From the NCBI GenBank assembly GCA_963828405.1, contig CAWHEG010000031.1:434001-498000 (forward strand): a stretch of DNA of 64,000 bases, in the 5' to 3' direction. Below the pieces are notes generated by a model. The model searched no databases. It was given only the letters and a program-made list of their open reading frames with translations, and was not told the origin of the DNA. The stretch comes from JANMJD01 sp963828405. GTDB taxonomy: Bacteria; Actinomycetota; Acidimicrobiia; Acidimicrobiales; Ilumatobacteraceae. A program made the translations under genes and the position numbers. Numbering within the stretch: the first letter of the stretch is position 1; each line of letters starts with the position of its first letter. Positions 56,982 to 64,000 of this stretch are shown here, piece by piece.

Positions 56982-59318
56982 TCAGGTGTTCACGATGACG
57001 AGGACGAGGGCGCCGACCGCTGCTGCCGCGAAGAGCAGCGCCCCGTATTGGTTGACCTTGCCGGACTGGATGGGCTGGAGTTGCCCACCGGCGCCCCGGG
57101 CACCACTGCCCGAGCCGTTGACGATGCCGTCGACCAGACCCTGGTCGATGTACTTGTAGACGAGCTCGCCGGTGCGGCGCCCACCCCTGCCGGCGCCGTC
57201 GATGATGCCGTCGAGCACGTTCTGGTTGACCCAGTAGGCGGCGGCGGCCACCGGCCCGACGATGCCGCGCACGATCACCCGCTCGTAGAGATGGTCGAGG
57301 TAGTACTTGTTGACCAGGAACGTGTGGATCGCGCCGAGCGGCCGGACCCGCTTCGTCAGGCCCTTGGCGGCGGACGGAGCCTCGCCGAACACGCCGCGGC
57401 TGAGGAACAGGCTGACGGCGAAACCGAGGGCCACGAGGCCGATGGACGGGAGCGCCTTGACCCATTCGAACGTCGGGGCCTCGGGCACCGCGGCGATGGA
57501 CTCCGTGCCGAACGGCAAGCCGATCGACGACGACACCCAGTGTTCGAACTTGTGCCACTTGAACGGAGCGGCGTTGAGGTAGCCCGAGACCACTGCGAGC
57601 GTCCCGAGGATGAGCAACGGGGTCGTCAACTGCCAGGGCGAATCGCTCGGCGCGAAGGGCAACGGCCTGGAGTGGTGGGCCGGGGCGTGCGCCGCCGGGG
57701 CGTGGTGCCCGTGCGCGGGGACGGCGGCGTGCTCATCGACGGCGACCTCGCGATGCTCGACGTGGTGCTCGTCGTGGCCGTGGACGAAGTGTGCCGCACC
57801 TCCCCTGGCCTTGCCGAAGAACGTGAGATACGTCGCCCGGGTCATGTAGGCAGTGGTCATGAATGCGCCGATCAGGCCGACGACGAAGAAGACCTTGTAG
57901 CCGTTGTGCTCGGCGGAATCGATGATCTCGTCCTTCGAGAAGAACCCGCTGAAGAACGGAACGCCGCAGAGCGCCATGGTCGACACCATCCAGGTGCCGA
58001 ACGTGACGGGCATCTTGCGGGCGAGCCCACCCATGTCGCGCTTCATGTCGAAGCTGTGGTGACTGGCCGTGTGGCTGACCGAGCCGGCGCAGAGGAACAG
58101 GCAGCACTTGAAGAAGGCGTGGGTGAAGATGTGGAACACGGCGGGAACCCAGGCCCCGACGCCGAGCCCCATCATCATGTAGCCGAGCTGCGAGACCGTC
58201 GAGTAGGCGAGCACCTTCTTGATGTCGTTCTGCACGAACGCCAACCCGGCGGCGATCAGGATCGTGATGCCACCGATCACGGCGACGAGGTTGAAGTGCT
58301 GCCCGACCAGGTTCATGTCCAGGCCGACGTGGAACACCGGGTACAGCCGGGCGACCAGGAACACGCCGGCGACCACCATCGTCGAGGAGTGCAGCAGCGA
58401 GGAGACGGGGGTGGGCCCGGCCATCGCGTCGGGCAGCCAGGTGTGCAGCGGGAACTGGCCGCTCTTGCCGATGCAGGCGATGAACAGGGCGATCGCCGCC
58501 CACATCAGCACCTTCTTCGACTCGAACTCGCCGGTGGCGGCCATCTCGTTGATCTTCGAGATGTCCAGCGTCTTGAAGATGCCGAGCAACATCGCCGTGC
58601 CGACCAGCAGGCCGATGTCGCCGGTGCGTACGGTGAGGAATGCCTTCACCGCCGCCGTGGAGTTGGCGCTGTCCTCCCACCAGTGGCCGATGAGCAGGAA
58701 CGAGCAGAGTCCCATGATCTCCCAGCCGAGGATCAGCTGGCTCATGTCGGGGGCGAGGACCATCGTCAGCATGCCGGAGGAGAACAGCACCATCGAGGCG
58801 AAGAAGTGCGTGTACCGGCGGTCACCCCGCACGTACTCGGTCGAGTAGAGCAGGACCAGCGTCGAGATGAACGTGACCAGGAGCAGCATCACCACGGCGA
58901 GGCCGTCGATCTGCGACCCGATCGTGAACGACAGCGAACCCGACTCCCACCAGGTCCAGGTGTGGCGGATGGCCTCGACATGGTGTTCGGCGACAAGGTG
59001 CTCGGCGCCGCCCTCCTCTGCGGCTGCGCCCGCCTCGCCTTCGGCTGTGGCCTCCCCCGCTGTTGTCGGCTCGGTCGTTGCCCCCTCGGCCGCCGGAGCC
59101 GCCTCGCCCTCGACGACGACGGCCGACTCGGCCGGCGCTGCGTCGGTGTGGTCGATCCACTGCTTGGCCGTGCCCCCGGCGATGACCAACGCGGCGACCA
59201 TCGCCGCCAGGGCGATCTCCGACCCGCCCTTGGGCAGCTTCTTGCCGAAGAAGAGGATGCCGAAGAAGGCGATCGCCGGGATGAGCGGGATCAACCAGGC
59301 GTGTTCCAGAAACCACAT
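56982..59318 (-). CDS. nuoL: NADH-quinone oxidoreductase subunit L, with two long insertions
   Basis: This 778-residue subunit is longer than usual (about 620). The core FPLHTWLPDAMAGPTPVSSL and GWEIMGLCSFLLIGHWW is intact, and the C-terminal part includes the expected lateral helix region. Two insertions stand out: an Ala/Glu/Thr-rich acidic stretch at about residues 55-112 after the first membrane segments, and a His-rich loop at about 510-555 (GHDEHHVEHREVAV, HGHHAPAAHAPAHHS). The loops may bind metal or be simple linker expansions. It is followed by nuoM. Confidence 0.93.
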   Translation of the reverse strand: MWFLEHAWLIPLIPAIAFFGILFFGKKLPKGGSEIALAAMVAALVIAGGTAKQWIDHTDAAPAESAVVVEGEAAPAAEGATTEPTTAGEATAEGEAGAAAEEGGAEHLVAEHHVEAIRHTWTWWESGSLSFTIGSQIDGLAVVMLLLVTFISTLVLLYSTEYVRGDRRYTHFFASMVLFSSGMLTMVLAPDMSQLILGWEIMGLCSFLLIGHWWEDSANSTAAVKAFLTVRTGDIGLLVGTAMLLGIFKTLDISKINEMAATGEFESKKVLMWAAIALFIACIGKSGQFPLHTWLPDAMAGPTPVSSLLHSSTMVVAGVFLVARLYPVFHVGLDMNLVGQHFNLVAVIGGITILIAAGLAFVQNDIKKVLAYSTVSQLGYMMMGLGVGAWVPAVFHIFTHAFFKCCLFLCAGSVSHTASHHSFDMKRDMGGLARKMPVTFGTWMVSTMALCGVPFFSGFFSKDEIIDSAEHNGYKVFFVVGLIGAFMTTAYMTRATYLTFFGKARGGAAHFVHGHDEHHVEHREVAVDEHAAVPAHGHHAPAAHAPAHHSRPLPFAPSDSPWQLTTPLLILGTLAVVSGYLNAAPFKWHKFEHWVSSSIGLPFGTESIAAVPEAPTFEWVKALPSIGLVALGFAVSLFLSRGVFGEAPSAAKGLTKRVRPLGAIHTFLVNKYYLDHLYERVIVRGIVGPVAAAAYWVNQNVLDGIIDGAGRGGRRTGELVYKYIDQGLVDGIVNGSGSGARGAGGQLQPIQSGKVNQYGALLFAAAAVGALVLVIVNT

Positions 59319-59325
59319 GTGCGTC

Positions 59326-59625
59326 TCAGCCCTTCATCTGTGAGAGCTCGTCCAACGCGATGGAGCGCCGGTTCCGGTAGATGAGCAGCACCAGGCCGAG
59401 GCCCACACCGACCTCGGCAGCGGCGACGGCGATGATGTACAGGGCGAAGGTCTGGCCGGCGACGTCGCCATGTCGCAGCGAGAAGGCGAGCAGGTTGATG
59501 TTCACCGAGTTGAGGATGACCTCGATCGACATCAACACGAGCACGGCGTTCTTCCGGGCGATGACGCCGTAGACGCCGATGCAGAACAGCACAGCGCCGA
59601 GGAGGAGGAATTCGTTGATCAGCAC
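59326..59625 (-). CDS. nuoK: NADH-quinone oxidoreductase subunit K
   Basis: This 99-residue subunit has three membrane helices and the conserved Glu-containing LVLMSIEVILNSVNINLLAF and VAAAEVGVGLGLVLLIYR. It starts at GTG 59625, 11 bases after the nuoJ stop, and is followed by nuoL after 7 bases. Confidence 0.95.
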   Translation of the reverse strand: MLINEFLLLGAVLFCIGVYGVIARKNAVLVLMSIEVILNSVNINLLAFSLRHGDVAGQTFALYIIAVAAAEVGVGLGLVLLIYRNRRSIALDELSQMKG

Positions 59626-59636
59626 GACGTTCGTCC

Positions 59637-60185
59637 TCAGTCTTTCCGGGCCAGCACGATGGCACCGATCACGGCGGCGAGCAGGACGAACGACAGCGCC
59701 CAGAAGGGAAGCAGGTAGTCACCGAAGATCGAATCCGATACCGAACCGATGGCCCCGGTTCCACTGGGGTCGGCCAGGTCGCCGCCGCCGAAGTCCTTCG
59801 GCAGGCGTTCGTCGCCGAAGGTGTCGATCAGCGCATAGGCGAGGGTTCCGGCGAGCAGCAACGCCACCGGGACACCGATGGCCCGGTTCCTGTTGTTGAG
59901 TCCGGTCTCGCCGCCGATGGAGGCACGGGTGAGCATCGCGCCGAACAGGAACAGCACCATCACCGCCCCGACGTAGACGAGCACCTGGGTGACGGCGACG
60001 AATTCGGCGGCGAGCATCAGGTACTGGGCCGCCGCGCCGGCGAGCACGAGGATCAGCCAGAGCGCGGCGTGGAACACGTTGTTCGAGGTCACGACCCGGA
60101 TCGCGGCGACGATCATCGTCAGGGCGATGATGCCGAAGCCGATCTGCTGGGCGACGTTGATGTCGTTGGCGAGGGCGAGCATCAT
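59637..60185 (-). CDS. nuoJ: NADH-quinone oxidoreductase subunit J
   Basis: This 182-residue subunit has five hydrophobic segments and the family signature LVYVGAVMVLFLFGAML. ATG 60185 overlaps the nuoI stop by 4 bases (ATGA), which decides the start. It forms part of the membrane arm near the quinone site. Confidence 0.94.
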   Translation of the reverse strand: MMLALANDINVAQQIGFGIIALTMIVAAIRVVTSNNVFHAALWLILVLAGAAAQYLMLAAEFVAVTQVLVYVGAVMVLFLFGAMLTRASIGGETGLNNRNRAIGVPVALLLAGTLAYALIDTFGDERLPKDFGGGDLADPSGTGAIGSVSDSIFGDYLLPFWALSFVLLAAVIGAIVLARKD

Positions 60186-60700
60186 TTCTTCTTCTTGTCC
60201 GCGCCGGCTTCGAGCTCGGGCGCTTCGGGCACCGTTTCCATCCACTCGCCGAGCTTGGTCTTGTCGTGCAGCAGATCGGCGATACGCGGCTCGGAGTACT
60301 CGTACTCGGGGCTCCAGAACAGGGCGTCGAACGGGCACACGTCGACGCAGATGCCGCAGTACATGCACAGCGCGTAGTCGATGTCGAACCGGTCGAGCTT
60401 GTTGACCTGCCGCGGCTTGCCGCCGGCGCGGCGCGGTGGCGCCATCTCCTTGTGGCCCTCGATGTAGATGCACCAGTCGGGACACGATCGGGCGCACAGC
60501 ATGCACGACGTGCAATTGTCCTCGCGCAGGGCGATGACGCCGCGGGCCCGGATCGGTGGCGCCTCCTTCTCCCGCGGGTACTGCACGGTGTTCGCGCCCC
60601 CGCCGAGCTTCTTGGGCTTGATGGTCTGCATCATCGTGCCCATGGTGACGCCCAGGCCCTTGACCAGCCCCGGCACCTTCGGCTTGGGAACAAGCGCCAT
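60182..60700 (-). CDS. nuoI: NADH-quinone oxidoreductase subunit I (8Fe ferredoxin)
   Basis: This 172-residue subunit carries two 4Fe-4S motifs: CTSCMLCARSCP (Cys 63, 66, 69, 73) and CMYCGICVDVCP (Cys 112, 115, 118, 122). They pass electrons to cluster N2 in NuoB. The C-terminus ends in a Lys run. ATG 60700 overlaps the nuoH stop by one base (TGATG). Confidence 0.95.
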   Translation of the reverse strand: MALVPKPKVPGLVKGLGVTMGTMMQTIKPKKLGGGANTVQYPREKEAPPIRARGVIALREDNCTSCMLCARSCPDWCIYIEGHKEMAPPRRAGGKPRQVNKLDRFDIDYALCMYCGICVDVCPFDALFWSPEYEYSEPRIADLLHDKTKLGEWMETVPEAPELEAGADKKKK

Positions 60701-61752
60701 CAAAATGCAACTTTCAGGATTGCCGTGACCATGATGTTGACGAGCGAGATCGGGATGAGGGCCTTCCAGGCGAACCGCTGCAGCTGATCCTCACGGAAGC
60801 GGGGGTAGGAGAACCTGGCCCACATGATCAGGAAACAGACGAGCATCATCTTGGTGAACATGATCAGCGGGCCGACGACGTTCATCCAGTTGGCCACCTC
60901 ACCGAGGTCGTCCCAGCCGAACCAGGCGAACGGCACCCCCCAGCCACCGAGGAACAACGCCGAGGCGATCAGTGAGAAGACGCCGGCGGTGGCGAACTCG
61001 GCGATGAAGAAGATCAGGAAGCGGAAGCCCGAGTACTCGGTCATGTAGCCGGCGACCAGTTCGGACTCGGCGATCGGCATGTCGAACGGAGCCTGGGTGA
61101 GCTCGGCCTGGACGGCGACCATGAAGATCACGAACCCGACGAACTGGGTGAGCACGTACGGATTGCCCAGCCACTCGAACCCGAAGATCGAATCGCCGTT
61201 CTGCTTGGCCACGATCGTGTTGAGGTTCATCGAGCCGGCCTGGATGACCACGCCGATGACGGCGAGGACCATCGGCAGCTCGTAGGCGATCAGCTGGCCG
61301 GCGGCCCGCAGGCCTCCGAGCAGCGAATACTTGTTGGCAGAGGACCAACCGGCCATGAGGATGCCGAGCACGCTGATCGACGAGACGGCCAGCGCATAGA
61401 ACACCCCCGCCTCGAAGTCGGTGAACCAGGCATCCGGACCGAACGGCACGACGGCGATGAGCAGGAACGTCGAGGCGAGCACCACCAGCGGCGCCAGTTT
61501 GAAGATCCGCACATCGGCGCCGTCGGGGTGCAGGTCCTCCTTCTGCAGCCACTTGCCGACCTCGGCGAACAGCTGCATCGAGCCGTACGGGCCTGCCTCC
61601 ATCGGGCCGAGACGGCTCTGCATGAAGCTCATCATCTTGAACAGGAAGACGTAGACGATGGTGCCGGCGGGCAGCAGGACGGCGACCGTCCCACCGAGCA
61701 CACGCAACAACGACGCCCCCCAGTACGGGATCGAGGCAAGGAGTCCGATCAT
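60700..61752 (-). CDS. nuoH: NADH-quinone oxidoreductase subunit H
   Basis: This 350-residue membrane subunit holds much of the quinone chamber, with the signatures QSRLGPMEAGPYGSMQLFAE, ELTQAPFDMPIAESELVAGY and the closing RFREDQLQRFAWKAL. ATG 61752 overlaps the nuoD stop by 4 bases (ATGA). Its direct coupling to nuoD means that nuoE, nuoF and nuoG are not between them. Confidence 0.95.
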   Translation of the reverse strand: MIGLLASIPYWGASLLRVLGGTVAVLLPAGTIVYVFLFKMMSFMQSRLGPMEAGPYGSMQLFAEVGKWLQKEDLHPDGADVRIFKLAPLVVLASTFLLIAVVPFGPDAWFTDFEAGVFYALAVSSISVLGILMAGWSSANKYSLLGGLRAAGQLIAYELPMVLAVIGVVIQAGSMNLNTIVAKQNGDSIFGFEWLGNPYVLTQFVGFVIFMVAVQAELTQAPFDMPIAESELVAGYMTEYSGFRFLIFFIAEFATAGVFSLIASALFLGGWGVPFAWFGWDDLGEVANWMNVVGPLIMFTKMMLVCFLIMWARFSYPRFREDQLQRFAWKALIPISLVNIMVTAILKVAF

Positions 61753-62915
61753 CGGTCGATGTCCCCGAGGATGAAGTAGAGCGAGGCGAGCACCGTGATG
61801 ATGTCGGGAACGAACACGCCCTTGAGCACCCACGGCGTGATCGAGATGTTGTTGAAGCTCGCCGAGCGGATCTTGACCCGGAACGGGCCGGTGTCGCCCT
61901 TCGACACGACGTAGTAGCCCATCTCACCGAGGGGGTTCTCCGTCGACACCCACGCCTCGCCCTCGGGTACCTTGATGATCCGCGGGACCTTGGCCATCAC
62001 GGGGCCGGCGGGCATCGTGTCGATCAACTGGTCGACGATCCTGGTCGCCTCGCGGACCTCCTGGAGACGAACCCAGCAGCGGGCGAACGAGTCGCCGTCG
62101 GGGTGGGTCCACACCTTCCAGTCGGCCTTGTTCCAGGCCATCGGCAGCGTCTGGTCGCGACGGAGGTCCCAGTCGACGCCGCTGGCCCGCAGGTTGGCCC
62201 CCGACATGCCGTAGCTGAGGGCGACGTCGCGGGGGATCACGCCGATGCCCCGGGTGCGCGACTGGAAGATCTCGTTGCCGAAGAGCAGGTCCTCCATCGT
62301 GTCGCAGAAGGTCCGCAGCTTCTTCATCACGGCCTTGGTCTCGTCGATGAAGCCCTTGGGCAGGTCCTCCTTGAGGCCACCGATGCGGTCGAAGTTGGGG
62401 TGGAAGCGCCCACCGGTGGCGGACTCGATCAGGTTGAGCACGTACTCGCGGTCGCGGAAGGCGAGGAACACCGGGGTGATCGCCCCGAGCTGCACGCCGA
62501 GGTCGCCGAGGAACAGCGAGACGTTGGCGATGCGTGACAGCTCGAACAGGATCGTGCGGATGTACTGGGCACGTGGGGGTGCCTCGACCTCCATCAGCTT
62601 CTCGGCGGCGAGGATGAAGGGCACCTCGTTGGCGAAGCTGCCCAGCCAGTCGATCCGGTTGATCAGCGTGGTGACCTGGGGGAACGAGCGGACCTCGGTG
62701 AGCTTCTCGTAGCCGCGGTGCATGTACCCCGCCGACGGTTCTGCCCACACCACCTGCTCGCCATCGAGCCGGGCGATGATCCGCAGCGTGCCGTGGGTGG
62801 CCGGGTGCTGCGGGCCGATGTTGAGGGTCATTCCCTCGGTCTCGAGCTCGACGTTGAGGCGGGCGTCGGCGGCCTGGGCGGCGATGTAGGCCAGCTGCTG
62901 GCGATCTCCGAGCAT
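61749..62915 (-). CDS. nuoD: NADH-quinone oxidoreductase subunit D (49-kDa homologue)
   Basis: This roughly 388-residue subunit has NIGPQHPATHGTLRIIARLD with the quinone-binding His, AGYMHRGYEKL, the ligand-loop ESATGGRFHPNFDRIGGL and the C-terminal VFVPDIITVLASLYFILGDI. ATG 62915 is preferred because GAGGG lies 9 bases upstream; GTG 62921, overlapping the nuoC stop, would add two residues. It is the probable target of the MidA-type methyltransferase at the end of the operon. Confidence 0.95.
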   Translation of the reverse strand: MLGDRQQLAYIAAQAADARLNVELETEGMTLNIGPQHPATHGTLRIIARLDGEQVVWAEPSAGYMHRGYEKLTEVRSFPQVTTLINRIDWLGSFANEVPFILAAEKLMEVEAPPRAQYIRTILFELSRIANVSLFLGDLGVQLGAITPVFLAFRDREYVLNLIESATGGRFHPNFDRIGGLKEDLPKGFIDETKAVMKKLRTFCDTMEDLLFGNEIFQSRTRGIGVIPRDVALSYGMSGANLRASGVDWDLRRDQTLPMAWNKADWKVWTHPDGDSFARCWVRLQEVREATRIVDQLIDTMPAGPVMAKVPRIIKVPEGEAWVSTENPLGEMGYYVVSKGDTGPFRVKIRSASFNNISITPWVLKGVFVPDIITVLASLYFILGDIDR

Positions 62916-62917
62916 GG

Positions 62918-63574
62918 TCACGATCCCTCGCCCCCTTCGTCGTCGTCCGCCACGCCCGGCAGCGGCTCGACGTCGACGATGCCGGGCCACGGCTTGACGA
63001 GGCGGGCCAGCAGCGGGAAGTCCTTGCGCATCGGGTGGCCCTCGAACCCCGTCGGCAGGTACATGTTGCGCAGATCAGGATGGCCGGCGAAGCCGATGCC
63101 GAACATCTCGTGGGCCTCGCGCTCGTGCCAGTTGGCGCCGGCGTAGACGGGGATCCATGTGTCGACGACCATCGTCTCGGGGACGTCGGCCTTCAGCGTC
63201 AACCCGATCTTGTGCCGACTCGACGAGACGCGGGCGAGCATCTGGAACCGGGTCGACCCACCGGCGTAGCCCTGACGGATGGTCTCGTCGCGCTCGGGCG
63301 GTGGCGCCGTCGGGTCATCCTCACCCTTGCCGAACGGTGACGGCATCCAGTCGATGGCCGACAGGAAGCAGAAGTAGTCGAAGCCCATCGCCTTGACGGC
63401 GTCGCCTGCGGCCCTCCACGCCGTCGTGGAAACACGGACCCAGAGGTCGTCGCCGGGCTTGAGCACGGTCTCCTCGAGGGCCTCACCGAGTCGTCGCCGC
63501 AGTTCGTCGACGAATCCCTCGCGCAGCAGGTCGCCGGGGATCTCGGCGATCACGTCAGACGACAACCGGTTCAC
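62918..63574 (-). CDS. nuoC: NADH-quinone oxidoreductase subunit C (30-kDa homologue)
   Basis: This roughly 218-residue subunit has the NuoC signature WHEREAHEMFGIGFAGHPDLR followed by PTGFEGHPMRKDFPL. The start is uncertain: GTG 63574 overlaps nuoB by 20 bases, and TTG 63565 or GTG 63553 are alternatives. A linker in the middle (GKGEDDPTAPPPERDE) is rich in charged residues and Pro. It is separate from nuoD, not fused as in some bacteria. Confidence 0.92.
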   Translation of the reverse strand: MNRLSSDVIAEIPGDLLREGFVDELRRRLGEALEETVLKPGDDLWVRVSTTAWRAAGDAVKAMGFDYFCFLSAIDWMPSPFGKGEDDPTAPPPERDETIRQGYAGGSTRFQMLARVSSSRHKIGLTLKADVPETMVVDTWIPVYAGANWHEREAHEMFGIGFAGHPDLRNMYLPTGFEGHPMRKDFPLLARLVKPWPGIVDVEPLPGVADDDEGGEGS

Positions 63575-64000
63575 CCCTCCCCGACGCCTCGACGTTGGCC
63601 GCCGCGTTGAGCGCCACGGTGCCCTCACCGCGCCAGCGGGCGCCCATGTCCTCGTTCTTGATCCGCTGCTGCAGCAGCACGACCGCTTCGAGCAGCGCCT
63701 CGGGCCTGGGTGGGCAGCCGGGGACGTAGATGTCGACGGGGATGATCTGGTCGACGCCCTTGGTGACCGAGTAGCTGTCCCAGTAGGGCCCACCGCAGTT
63801 GGCGCACGAACCCATCGAGATCACGTACTTCGGTTCGGGCATCTGCTCGTACAGCCGCTTGATCGACGGTGCCATCTTGTCGGTGACGGTGCCCGAGATC
63901 ACCACGAGGTCGGCCTGCCGCGGGCTGGCCGGCAGCGGGATGACGCCGAGGCGCATCACGTCGTAGCGGGGTGACCCGAAGGCGGCGCCCATCTCGATCG
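63555..64000 (-). CDS. nuoB: NADH-quinone oxidoreductase subunit B, 5' end beyond the window
   Basis: The visible 145+ residues contain SPRQADLVVISGTVTDKMAP, the cluster N2 cysteines in SMGSCANCGG and DIYVPGCPPRPEALLEAVV. The frame continues to the window edge, reading I-E-M at the last codons, which matches the C-C-A-I-E-M motif of NuoB, so the first two N2 cysteines and the start lie outside. The ATG at 63992 is therefore internal. Confidence 0.93.
   Translation of the reverse strand, partial: IEMGAAFGSPRYDVMRLGVIPLPASPRQADLVVISGTVTDKMAPSIKRLYEQMPEPKYVISMGSCANCGGPYWDSYSVTKGVDQIIPVDIYVPGCPPRPEALLEAVVLLQQRIKNEDMGARWRGEGTVALNAAANVEASGRGEPVVV

Overview
The window is 64 kb of high-GC DNA with a dense, mostly minus-strand bacterial gene layout. 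Frequent GTG starts, 4-base ATGA/GTGA gene overlaps, a MoxR-type ATPase/VWA pair like mycobacterial Rv0958/Rv0959, a CtpE-like P-type ATPase, ArfA-like OmpA proteins and a tRNA-Thr/tRNA-Met/rpmG/tRNA-Trp/secE/nusG block all point to an actinobacterium. A deep branch such as Acidimicrobiia is my inference, not something shown by a marker gene search. No rRNA, CRISPR array, integrase or transposase was seen.

Layout. 1-10.5 kb holds a VWA protein, a small class III cyclase, a degraded glycoside-hydrolase-like protein, an SPFH-like membrane protein, a MoxR-type AAA+ ATPase, a PhyH dioxygenase, a P-type ATPase and a tandem universal stress protein. 10.5-12.1 kb holds rpsJ and a first tuf gene. 12.2-29.4 kb is an accessory, mainly catabolic block: a branched-chain-amino-acid-type ABC transporter (livMHFG plus a Tat-type binding lipoprotein), an aromatic module (FAH-family hydrolase, extradiol dioxygenase, HsaA-like flavin monooxygenase) with a TetR regulator, and a complete-looking hydroquinone pathway (two-subunit hydroquinone 1,2-dioxygenase, semialdehyde dehydrogenase, maleylacetate reductase, CoA-transferase) with an IclR regulator and a CoxE-like VWA gene. 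29.4-47.5 kb is the core information-processing region: fusA, rpsG, rpsL, rpoC, rpoB, rplL, rplJ, rplA, rplK, nusG, secE, tRNA-Trp, rpmG, a second tuf, tRNA-Met and tRNA-Thr. 47.5-52.8 kb holds a frameshifted GNAT gene, engB, tRNA-Tyr, a yajQ homologue, acs and a second OmpA-like gene. 52.8-64 kb is a respiratory complex I operon (nuoB-C-D-H-I-J-K-L-M-N) followed by a MidA/NDUFAF7-type methyltransferase; nuoB runs off the window end.

Most notable points. (1) The str operon (rpsL-rpsG-fusA-tuf-rpsJ) is split: about 17 kb of accessory genes lie between fusA and tuf, and rpsJ is not followed by rplC. (2) The two tuf copies are identical over about 1.2 kb except for one silent base, and have a T/G-ending codon preference unlike every neighbour, including other highly expressed ribosomal genes. 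(3) The rpoB-rpoC spacer carries a 96-bp tandem repeat. (4) nuoD is translationally coupled directly to nuoH, with no nuoEFG between. (5) Perfect or near-perfect palindromes sit exactly in the two divergent promoter regions of the catabolic regulators. (6) Three genes (livF, the aldehyde dehydrogenase, the GNAT) each have a small frame-breaking indel, which may be real decay or consensus error.
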